A DNA stretch of 64,000 nt, from positions 806,001-870,000 of the forward strand of contig NZ_WOCD01000005.1 in the NCBI RefSeq assembly GCF_009728465.1, read 5' to 3'. A program made the position numbers and the translations under genes. Origin of the DNA: Psychrosphaera haliotis. Its GTDB lineage: Bacteria > Pseudomonadota > Gammaproteobacteria > Enterobacterales > Alteromonadaceae. Position 1 is the first letter of the stretch; each line of letters starts with the position of its first letter. The notes below the pieces were generated by a model. It was not told the origin of the DNA. It was given only the letters and a program-made list of their open reading frames with translations, and did no database searches. Positions 28,626-36,977 of this stretch are shown here, piece by piece.

Positions 28626-30656
28626 ATGTATAAACTCCGTCAATATCAATCAGAAGCGGTTGAATCAACAGTTACACACTTTAGAAATACAAATGACCCT
28701 GCAGTTATTGTGTTGCCAACGGGCGCAGGTAAAAGTTTAGTAATAGCCGAAATAGCACGAATTGCTCGTCGGAAAATATTGGTATTAACGCACGTAAAAG
28801 AGCTAGTTGAACAAAATCACCAAAAATTTCATGACTACGCTGAACAAGCTGGAATCAAAAGTGGTGTATTTTCTGCCGGCCTCAATAGAAAAGAAACCGA
28901 ACACCAAGTCACTTTTGCCAGCGTACAGTCCGTCGCAAGAAATCTAGAGCAGTTTGCTCATGAATACTCACTTGTCGTGATTGATGAGTGTCATCGCGTC
29001 AGCCACTTTGAAGAGCAGTCAAAAACAAATGCAGAGTCAGCAAGTGAAAAGTCAGTTGATGAGAAACCAACTAGTGAAACGTTAGCTAATGAAACACCAG
29101 TTAAAGAAAAGTCAGGTAATCAATACAGTCAAATTGTGAGTCAATTGAAGTCATATAACCCCGAGCTTAAAATTCTAGGGTTAACCGCGACCCCTTTTCG
29201 TTTGGGACTTGGTTGGATTTATCAACATCATTACCACGGTTTTGTGAGATCTTCACAAGCAACGCCGTTTAAAAAATGCATTTACGAATTACCCTTGTCT
29301 TACATGATCAAAAATGGCTTTTTAACGCCACCTAAATTAATTGACGCCGCGGTTGAGCAATATGACTTTTCTGCATTGCAATCCAATAAGTTTGGCGAAT
29401 TTGATGACGCAGAGGTGAATGAGTTATTAGGTAAATACCCTCGAGTTACAGAAGGGATTGTGGAGCAAATTCAAATGCTGGCAGCGGGTAATGAAAACGA
29501 ATTAGAGCGTAAAGGCGTAATGATTTTTGCCGCCACAGTTAAACATGCCAAAGAAATTGTTGGATACCTTGAATCTAAAAACGAAACTGCTGGGCTAGCC
29601 AGTAGCAAAAGCAAAAAACAAATTAAAGAACAAACCGAAGAACAAATTCTCGATGATGTTTCAAAAGTTGCCTTGATCACTGCCAAAACAAAAAACGATG
29701 AACGAGCGCAATTGATCAGTGACTTTAAAGCCCAGAAAATAAAGTACTTAGTTAACGTATCGGTGTTAACAACGGGTTTTGATGCGCCACATGTAGACCT
29801 AATTGCGATTCTTAGGCCTACGCAGTCTGTGAGTTTATATCAGCAAATTGTAGGGCGAGGTTTGCGCTTAGCGGAAGGCAAACAAGACTGTTTAGTGATT
29901 GACTATGCTGGAAACGGAATAAACATTTTTCATCCTGAAGTGGGCGAGAAAAAACCGGACTCTAGAAGTGAGTTGGTTCAAGTTTTTTGTCCATCATGCG
30001 GTTTTGCCAATACATTTTGGGGCATAACAGACAACGACGGAAAAGTGCTTGAGCACTATGGCAGAGCTTGCCAAGGCATTCTTGAAATGCCAGAAGATGA
30101 AGTGCTAGATGACTCAATGTTGGAAGGATCAATGTCAGCAAACTTGCAAGACAATGAGGTTATGCCCTGTGACTACCGCTTCCGGTTTAAAGAATGTCCT
30201 ACGTGTAATGCTCAAAATGATATTGCTGCGCGTGAATGCCACGATTGCAAAAATCAGCTTGTCGATCCCGATGAAAAGCTTAAAGAAGCGTTAAAACTCA
30301 GTAATCGAATGGTGATTAGATGTAGTGGCATGACGTTTTCGGAACATAATGGTGCGTTAAAAATCGTTTACTATGATGAAGATGGCACAGAGCTAAAAGA
30401 GTTTTTTGATTTGAGTTCCGAAAAGCAACGGACTGTTTTCAATTTACAGTTTGGTAGACGATTTAGGAACTCTAGTGAGCCGCGAAATTTTTTGTCGCTG
30501 AATGAGGTCTTAAAAGAGTCACAGGGATTTATTATCCCAGATTTTGTTATTGCCAAAAAAGACCCAAAACGAAAGTCAAAGACGCATATAGTTTGGCAAG
30601 TTCAAGAGAAAATCTTTGATTACAAAGGTAAATACCGAACCGCTAATGAACTCTAA
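28626..30656 (+). CDS. radD: RadD-like superfamily 2 DNA helicase
   Basis: SF2 helicase: Q-like RQYQSEAVES, Walker A LPTGAGKSLV, DECH box VVIDECHRVS, motif III LGLTATPFR, motif V VSVLTTGFDAPHVD and motif VI QIVGRGLRL. The C-terminal part has Cys pairs (CPSCGF; CPTC...CHDC) for a zinc ribbon, as in E. coli RadD/YejH, which acts in double-strand-break and recombination repair with RecA. At 676 residues it is about 90 longer than RadD (586), partly from a Glu/Ser/Thr/Lys-rich insert (about 139-165) right after the DECH box and another near 320-345. It has its own promoter region. Confidence 0.88.
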   Translation: MYKLRQYQSEAVESTVTHFRNTNDPAVIVLPTGAGKSLVIAEIARIARRKILVLTHVKELVEQNHQKFHDYAEQAGIKSGVFSAGLNRKETEHQVTFASVQSVARNLEQFAHEYSLVVIDECHRVSHFEEQSKTNAESASEKSVDEKPTSETLANETPVKEKSGNQYSQIVSQLKSYNPELKILGLTATPFRLGLGWIYQHHYHGFVRSSQATPFKKCIYELPLSYMIKNGFLTPPKLIDAAVEQYDFSALQSNKFGEFDDAEVNELLGKYPRVTEGIVEQIQMLAAGNENELERKGVMIFAATVKHAKEIVGYLESKNETAGLASSKSKKQIKEQTEEQILDDVSKVALITAKTKNDERAQLISDFKAQKIKYLVNVSVLTTGFDAPHVDLIAILRPTQSVSLYQQIVGRGLRLAEGKQDCLVIDYAGNGINIFHPEVGEKKPDSRSELVQVFCPSCGFANTFWGITDNDGKVLEHYGRACQGILEMPEDEVLDDSMLEGSMSANLQDNEVMPCDYRFRFKECPTCNAQNDIAARECHDCKNQLVDPDEKLKEALKLSNRMVIRCSGMTFSEHNGALKIVYYDEDGTELKEFFDLSSEKQRTVFNLQFGRRFRNSSEPRNFLSLNEVLKESQGFIIPDFVIAKKDPKRKSKTHIVWQVQEKIFDYKGKYRTANEL

Positions 30657-30741
30657 CTTCAATACCATTACCATTACCAATGGCAATATAAACTTCACTA
30701 TCATTAAAGGGTGTTTAAAGAATGATTAAAGGGTTAGTAAA

Positions 30742-31253
30742 TTGAATAGTTCGAACGTGAGGCTTTTTATTTCAGCGCTGGTGGCCTTTAGCTTTTATTT
30801 TACGTGGGCGTATTGGGCTAATTTAAGTGACGCCATACCAATGAGTACCACTATTCAAGCTGCCTTTGTACAAGGTTCGTATAGTGGCTTAATGACACTA
30901 TTATTTACTTGGCTGCTAGAACATTCTGTATCTAAATTTCACGGTCACTGTTTTTCACTAGCGTTTATGATGCCAATACTTTGTAAATTTCATTCAACGT
31001 CAACGCAAAATCAAGCAATAAAAAAGCACTATCACACGGATTAAATGAATCAGCTCGATTTTTTGAAGGGCAAAAGCTTCCGGGGGCATTATTAGCACCT
31101 TTACTGCCGTTGTTAATTCAAAGTGGCTTAGTTACGCAGGTGAATGTCATAAACCAAACACCTAACCTTTGGCTAACCGTAGCACCCAGTATTATATTTT
31201 CTGGTATTTATGGATACAGTTATACCGCTGCTCTAATCCGAACTAAAAACTAA
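30742..31253 (+). CDS. Small membrane protein of unknown function, reading frame interrupted by one base
   Basis: A TTG start with an upstream AAAGGG opens a frame that stops after 100 residues; adding one A to the A6 run at 31020-31025 lets it continue to 31253, giving about 170 residues with four hydrophobic segments (FISALVAFSFYFTWAYW; SYSGLMTLLFTWLLE; FSLAFMMPILCKF; and WLTVAPSIIFSGIYGYSYTAAL near the end). The continuity of good membrane-protein sequence across the join supports one gene. I do not recognise the family. It lies 85 bp after radD on the same strand. Confidence 0.6.
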
Positions 31254-31270
31254 AAACTAAAAACTAAAAA
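31243..31270. repeat. Tandem repeat (CTAAAAA) x4
   Basis: Four perfect 7-bp copies begin inside the last codons of the membrane-protein gene (they encode its final Lys-Asn and stop) and run up to the following terminator. Confidence 0.92.
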
Positions 31271-31293
31271 GGCCCTAAATGAATTAGAGCCTT
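31268..31293. terminator. Bidirectional terminator between membrane-protein gene and ybiT
   Basis: AAAGGCCCTAA and TTAGAGCCTTT pair with one mismatch around ATGAA. Both sides have A/T runs, matching the two convergent genes. Confidence 0.75.
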
Positions 31294-31317
31294 TATCTGT
31301 CGAAGCGAGAGAGTGAC

Positions 31318-32914
31318 CTAGTGGTCAACACCTTTAGACTTCAAGTAGTCATCGTAGCTACCGCGGAAATCAATGATCTTGTTGCCTTTGATTTCTAGAA
31401 TACGGTTTGCCAATGAAGAAACAAACTGACGGTCGTGAGAAACAAAGATTAACGTGCCTTCGTAGTTCTCAAGTGCCATGTTTAAAGACTCAATAGATTC
31501 CATATCCATGTGGTTAGTTGGTTCATCGAGTAATAAAACGTTAGGTGTTGCCATCATCATTTTACCAAACAACATACGACCCTGCTCACCACCAGATAAA
31601 ACTGTTACCGACTTTTTAATATCGTCAGATGAGAACAACATACGACCTAAGAAGCTACGTATGCTTTGCTCATCGTCATTTGGACGACGCCATTGACTCA
31701 TCCAGTCAAATAAATTCATGTCAGTTTCAAAGTCAGCCGCGTGATCCTGTGCGTAATAACCCATTTTCACGTTTCTCTGACCATTTAACAAAACCAGCGT
31801 CAGGCTCAAGATCGCCTTGTAATGTACGTAACAGCGTTGTTTTACCCGCGCCGTTTTCACCAATAATGGCAATGCGCTCACCAACATCAACCATAAGGTT
31901 AAAGTTTTCAAATAAAGGACCTTCATCAAAACCTTTTGATAAACCTTCAATTTCAACAGCTTGACGATAAAGTTTTTTCTCTTGCTCAAAACGAATAAAT
32001 GGATTCACACGACTAGAAGCTTTTACTTCATCTAACTTGATCTTTTCCATTTGTTTTTGACGAGAGGTAGCTTGGCGCGCTTTTGAAGCGTTAGCAGAGA
32101 AACGTGCAACAAAGGATTTTAACTCATCAATTTGGGCTTTTTTCTTAGCGTTATCATTGATCATACGAGCACGAGCTTGTGTGGCCGCTAACATGTATTC
32201 GTCATAGTTACCTGGGTAAACGCGAAGCTCACCGTAGTCTAAGTCAGCCATGTGAGTACATACTGAGTTTAAGAAGTGACGGTCATGCGAAATGATGATC
32301 ATGGTTGAGTTACGTTGGTTAAGAATGTCTTCTAACCAGCGAATTGTGTCGATGTCCAAGTTGTTGGTTGGTTCGTCGAGCAATAAAAAGTCTGGTTCTG
32401 AAAACAGCGCCTGAGCAAGTAAAACACGTAATTTAAAGCCAGGCGCAACTTCGCTCATTAATCCGTAATGCAACTCAGTACCAATGCCAACACCTAGCAG
32501 TAATTCGCCTGCAGATGATTCAGCTTCATAACCGCCCATTTCTGCAAATTCAGTTTCTAAGTCCGCTACTTTCATGCCGTCTTCTTCAGACATTTCAGGT
32601 AAAGAGTAAATACGGTCACGTTCTTGTTTAACGTCCCATAACTCTTGGTGGCCCATGATAACGGTGTCTAGCACTGAATATTCTTCAAAACCAAACTGAT
32701 CCTGGCGAAGCTTACCTAAACGCTCACCTTCACCGTAACTTACATTACCACCTGAAGGCGCTAGTTCATCGCCAAGGATTTTCATAAACGTTGACTTACC
32801 ACATCCATTTGCGCCAATTAAACCGTAGCGGTTACCGTTACCAAATTTAACCGAGATATTTTCGAACAATGGCTTCGCGCCAAATTGCATTGTGATGTTT
32901 GCAGTAGTAATCAC
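31318..32914 (-). CDS. ybiT: ABC-F ATPase YbiT, reading frame interrupted by one base
   Basis: The N-terminal frame has the first ABC domain (Walker [13 protein letters not shown], Walker [14 protein letters not shown]), the linker ([16 protein letters not shown]) and the second Walker A ([13 protein letters not shown]), and continues to VKWSE. The other frame resumes [20 protein letters not shown] with the second signature ([13 protein letters not shown]) and [19 protein letters not shown]. The break is GTTTC at 31771-31775 on the plus strand; GAAC on the coding strand restores it. The joined protein matches YbiT, a ribosome-associated ABC-F protein without membrane helices, in sequence and length (about 532). 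Confidence 0.92.
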
Positions 32915-33267
32915 GTTATTGAGTTCCTCTTGGATCGTGCTTAATTGGTGCTTAAAAAGCGCCGTAAAATAATTATTAATACATGGCTGTTACATTAGTA
33001 TTAATTTAGGGGCGCGATTTAAACAAAATTTCGTCAATTTTTCCAGTCTAGCGTGCGAATAACCAAGATTTACGGGCTTATTTTATTTGTACGGTGAAGA
33101 TAAATAATACTGGTGAACTTTTAAACAATTGATTAGTCTATTCAAAGTTAGTTATTCACATTGTAGCGTTAATTTATACACCTATAAGTTTGCTCCGCAC
33201 ATGTGTATAAACAGATTAACAATCTAAAACCACTTCAAATCTATTAGTTAAGCCAGCAAGGAAGACC
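32915..33267. other. 353-bp intergenic region between divergent ybiT and lipoprotein genes
   Basis: Very AT-rich leader sequence holding the two divergent promoters. I see no ORF with a ribosome-binding site, no strong hairpin and no repeat. AAGGAAG at about 33258 precedes the lipoprotein ATG. Confidence 0.5.
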
Positions 33268-33897
33268 ATGAAAAACCCAGTTTCAAAAAAAGCGCTATTA
33301 GCCTTTTCACTATCAATCAGCGTGTTATTAGGTGGCTGTATGAGCATGCCTATTTCTACTATGTATAAAATGTCCCAATTTTCACTAGCCGACATGAAAC
33401 CAGCAGCAATGCGAGTAGCCATAAGGACAAACGAAGCAATAGAAGTAAAAAATGGCGCCGCTAAAGTAAACATGAGTTATGTTTCTGAGGGCAGTGACAC
33501 AATGGAAACCGGTCAACATTGATTATAAAATAAACGTGATTGCGCTACATGATATCAAAGCTGACTTTGCACCTATTTTATTAGATGGAATTGAGGACCG
33601 TGAACGGGTAACTATTTTAAAGTTGTCTAATGAGGACGCCAAAAATATGCAAGATCTGTTAGACCTTGCAAAAAATATAAAGCCAATGATGTAAAAGGCA
33701 CAGGTTCTTTTGGAATATCTCTTGATAACAATTGTTTTGGTAATTTAGATAAATTTTCAGAGCTAGAAGTGGATTTGTTTTTACAAACAGATGAGTCTGA
33801 AGGCTTTATGATGTTTTTAGAAGACATTGATATTATAGAGCAGGCTGCAGACAACAATATAAACTTAAAACAAGTTAATAAATGCGAAGCTGAATAA
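33268..33897 (+). CDS. Putative lipoprotein, frame interrupted twice (compensating single-base changes)
   Basis: The start has a lipoprotein signal (ALLAFSLSISVLLGGCMS, Cys about residue 24). The frame is lost at a GAAAC (33505-33509; GAAC restores it, giving TMEPVNIDYKINVIALHD) and again at an A6 run (33670-33675; one more A gives LAKKYKANDVKGTGSFGISLDNNCF). The +1 and -1 changes cancel, so start and stop are in the same frame and the corrected protein has about 209 residues. I do not recognise a domain; the Cys pair in the C-terminal half (NNCF, NKCE) could form a disulfide. Confidence 0.62.
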
Positions 33898-33909
33898 AGT
33901 TAAACAATG

Positions 33910-33947
33910 ACTCGCACTTTAGTTGGGGTAAACCGACCAGTGCGAGT
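33910..33947. terminator. Hairpin terminator between convergent lipoprotein and Hpt genes
   Basis: ACTCGCACT (33910-33918) pairs perfectly with AGTGCGAGT (33939-33947) around a 20-base loop. It is followed by TATTTATT on the plus strand. Confidence 0.7.
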
Positions 33948-33965
33948 TATTTATTGGTTGCCATC

Positions 33966-34595
33966 CTAATCTAAGTCAATGAGTGATTGATACGCTTTTG
34001 AGTACTCAAATTCTTTTACTAGATCCACAATCTGATCGTACTTACGGCAATTTTTTTCATTCAAAATAGAAATAAGCAAATTAATAAAGGGTTGAGTAAT
34101 GAGTTCATGGTTATGCAATTTAGCTCTCAAAGAAACCAGCATTTCAGACAAATCTCCATCCACAGTTGCAGGCACTTCATTTTGCTTTTTTTGATTCAAG
34201 CTTAAAACCTGAATACAATCCGTAATACTCGAGCTTACACATTTATATAGAGGTTCAAACGACAGAGTTTCAATGTCTATTCTTTGGGTGATTTGCAAAT
34301 CAAGTTCAGTGCTAATCTCGTTTAAACGTTGTAACCCAAGTGCGCCAGAGGATCCTTTTAACGTATGGATTAACGCATGAACCTCAGGGCCGTTATTGAT
34401 TTTGATGGCTGTTTTTAATTCGTCGTTAAAAGACTCATATTGTTGAACAAACATTTCCAAAATTAGTAGATATGTCTCTGGCTGACCAAGTTCATTAATG
34501 CTTGCTAAACCAGGTTGAAGAACGTTTAAAAGATCTGGGTAAATAATAGGCGCGACATTATTGGCGCCAATATTAGAAGTTTGGTGTGTGTTCAT
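33966..34595 (-). CDS. Histidine phosphotransfer (Hpt) domain protein
   Basis: The 209-residue protein has an Hpt four-helix bundle with the phosphorylatable His77 in HALIHTLKGSSGALG. The C-terminal 80 residues resemble a second helical unit without a His motif. It lies 59 bp downstream of a response regulator-GGDEF gene on the same strand and close to the divergent hybrid kinase, which lacks its own Hpt domain. The natural inference is a phosphorelay from the kinase receiver through this Hpt to the regulator. Confidence 0.85.
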   Translation of the reverse strand: MNTHQTSNIGANNVAPIIYPDLLNVLQPGLASINELGQPETYLLILEMFVQQYESFNDELKTAIKINNGPEVHALIHTLKGSSGALGLQRLNEISTELDLQITQRIDIETLSFEPLYKCVSSSITDCIQVLSLNQKKQNEVPATVDGDLSEMLVSLRAKLHNHELITQPFINLLISILNEKNCRKYDQIVDLVKEFEYSKAYQSLIDLD

Positions 34596-34654
34596 GGGTA
34601 GAAACCTAAAAAGAAACCTATAATAGAAACTAATCTAATTGTAGCAGTATTTTT

Positions 34655-35581
34655 CTAAATCGCCGCGAACCAATCATTAGACATCGCGTTATTGCGACCA
34701 CTTTGTTTAGCTTTGTAAAGCATGTCGTCTGCGCTCGCTATCAGCTCTACTATATTGTACGAGCCACTTAAAGTGTCGCTAATGCCAACGCTCATCGTGA
34801 CTAAGTTAGACACTTCTGAGTACTCATGTGGAATTGCCTTATCGATTAAAGCGACACGTAGTTTATCGGCAAACAATAACGCACCGCTAGCCGGCGTATT
34901 ATATAAAATGATGGAAAACTCTTCACCGCCCACTCTAAATGCAAAATCAGATGGACGTCGACACTCCGACTTTATTGCTGCCGCTACATCACGTAAACAG
35001 GTGTCCCCTTGAGGGTGGCCATAATTGTCGTTATATGCTTTAAAGAAGTCGATATCTAAGGTGAGCAATGAAACAGGTACGCCTTCTCGTTCTCCACGTT
35101 TTAACTCAAGCTGCAGTTGGTTATCAAATGCGCGTCGATTGCCAAGTTCTGTTAAGGCGTCTACATTTGCGTAATGAGAAAGAAGTTTTGTTTTACGAAG
35201 TTGTTGCAATTGAACGTTAATTCTAGCCGCTAATACATCGGCATTCACCGGCTTATAAATGTAGTCGTTGGCACCTATAGATAAACCTTTTGCCTCTTGT
35301 TCATTTGAGTGATGGCTGGTCATAAAGACAATACTTAAATTGTCGTTAAACTCATGGTTAGAACGAATTTCACGGCAAAGATCGATACCGTTGCCATCGG
35401 GTAGATTTATATCAAGAAGCACCAAATCAATATGTTGGTTGGCTAATACCTTACAGGTATCAGCGCTGTTTTTAGCAATAAAAAGCTCGTAATCAAAGTG
35501 CTGTAAATGACTAATAACCACCTGAATTTGATTTGGATCGTCATCAACAATAAGTATTTTTGCACTATTTTTATTTATCAT
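34655..35581 (-). CDS. Response regulator-diguanylate cyclase (REC-GGDEF)
   Basis: The 308-residue protein has an N-terminal receiver (acidic pocket DDD at 13-15, phosphoacceptor Asp57 in LVLLDINLPDG, Thr88 and Lys110) and a C-terminal GGDEF domain with an intact GGEEF (218-222). An RxxD inhibitory site (209-212) lies exactly five residues upstream. It should make cyclic di-GMP from two GTP when phosphorylated, with product feedback. It is divergent from the binding-protein/kinase operon (about 208 bp between the starts) and followed by the Hpt gene. Confidence 0.94.
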   Translation of the reverse strand: MINKNSAKILIVDDDPNQIQVVISHLQHFDYELFIAKNSADTCKVLANQHIDLVLLDINLPDGNGIDLCREIRSNHEFNDNLSIVFMTSHHSNEQEAKGLSIGANDYIYKPVNADVLAARINVQLQQLRKTKLLSHYANVDALTELGNRRAFDNQLQLELKRGEREGVPVSLLTLDIDFFKAYNDNYGHPQGDTCLRDVAAAIKSECRRPSDFAFRVGGEEFSIILYNTPASGALLFADKLRVALIDKAIPHEYSEVSNLVTMSVGISDTLSGSYNIVELIASADDMLYKAKQSGRNNAMSNDWFAAI

Positions 35582-35789
35582 TTTTATTTGCTTTGGGCTA
35601 CGACTTTTAGTCAGAATACGGTTTGTTCAATTGTATTGCAACAGTATAAAACAAAGTAAAGTTATGATATTTAATGTTAGTTAGTAATATCTCGAAACGT
35701 AATAAGGTATTAAGATAGTCGGGAGTTAAAGCTAACGTTAATTTTGCGTCTGCGCAATTTCAATTTAAGAAAATAAACTAGGGCCTTGT

Positions 35790-36977
35790 ATGCGATTTTT
35801 ATTCATAACGCTTATTTCGTATTTATTACTGATAATTAGCCCTCATTCCTACGCGAAAGATCCCTACATTATTGGTTTAGATGCTGACCTTTCAGCGGTT
35901 GCAAAAGATGGCGGTATTGCAATTCAAAGAGGAGCGCAAATAGCGATAGAAGAAATTAACGCGCAAGGCGGCGTGCTGGGTAGACCATTAAAATTAGTGA
36001 GCAAAGACCACAGAGGTAATCCTGCTCGCGGTAAACACAATATAAAAGCATTTGCGGCGACGCCTAATCTAATTGCCATACTCGGTGGCGTGCACACGCC
36101 TGTAGTTCTACAAGAACTAGAATTAATCAATCAATACAAAATCCCATTTTTAATTCCATGGGCTGCAGGAACGCCAATTATAGACAATGGTTTTGAGCCT
36201 AATTATGTATTTCGACTTTCTATTCGCGATGAACAAGCTGGTTCTGTATTAGTAAAGGAAGCGAAAGCGGAAGGTCACCAGAAAGTGGCATTGCTTTTAG
36301 AGCAAACTGGTTGGGGACGTTCAAATCAAGACTCCATTTTAAAAGCGAGCCTTGAACAAGGGATAAACGTAACGCATGTTTCCTGGTTTAATTGGCGTCA
36401 GAAATCCATGAAAAATGAGCTTACCAGAATTAAAGAAAGTGGTGCTACAGCTATTATGCTCGTGGCTAACGCACCAGAGGGCGCAACAATTGTTAAAGAG
36501 ATTCTTAAGTCGCCTGAATTTAAAGCGCTGACAGTTTACTCGCACTGGGGCATTGCTAGTGGTCAATTTACCGAAAGCTTTAAGCCTGAAGAGTTACTAA
36601 CGGTGAATTTGTCGGTATTACAAACTTATAGTTTTATTACGCCCACAAACCCATTATTAAATAATAAAGTGTTGCGCAGTTATGCCAAAAAATTTGATAA
36701 AAGCGTGACCGCCGAAAGCATAATTAGCGCGCCTGGTGTAGCGCATTCCTATGATTTAATTCATTTATTGGCAGCAGCAGTAGAGCTAGGCAATTCAGTT
36801 GAATCTGCTAACATACAAACAAGTTTAGAAAACATTAAATCATTTAAAGGTTTAGTGAAGGAATATAAGCCGCCATTTTCTCCAGCTAATCACGACGCGC
36901 TCATGTCACATGATTATTTTATGGCTAAATATAACGAGTCAGGATTTTTAGTACCAAAAACTCATGAAGAGAAATAA
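35790..36977 (+). CDS. Periplasmic ligand-binding protein (Leu/Ile/Val-type type I fold)
   Basis: The 395-residue protein has a signal peptide (about 1-22, SPHSYA) and the type I periplasmic binding fold of the branched-chain amino acid and amide family (IGLDADLSAVAKDGGIAIQRGAQIAIEEINAQGGVLGRPLKLVSKDHRG). No ABC permease or ATPase genes are nearby. It overlaps the next gene, a hybrid kinase, by 14 bp, so it is more likely a receptor subunit that presents ligand to the kinase's periplasmic domain than an uptake component. Ligand unknown. Confidence 0.88.
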   Translation: MRFLFITLISYLLLIISPHSYAKDPYIIGLDADLSAVAKDGGIAIQRGAQIAIEEINAQGGVLGRPLKLVSKDHRGNPARGKHNIKAFAATPNLIAILGGVHTPVVLQELELINQYKIPFLIPWAAGTPIIDNGFEPNYVFRLSIRDEQAGSVLVKEAKAEGHQKVALLLEQTGWGRSNQDSILKASLEQGINVTHVSWFNWRQKSMKNELTRIKESGATAIMLVANAPEGATIVKEILKSPEFKALTVYSHWGIASGQFTESFKPEELLTVNLSVLQTYSFITPTNPLLNNKVLRSYAKKFDKSVTAESIISAPGVAHSYDLIHLLAAAVELGNSVESANIQTSLENIKSFKGLVKEYKPPFSPANHDALMSHDYFMAKYNESGFLVPKTHEEK

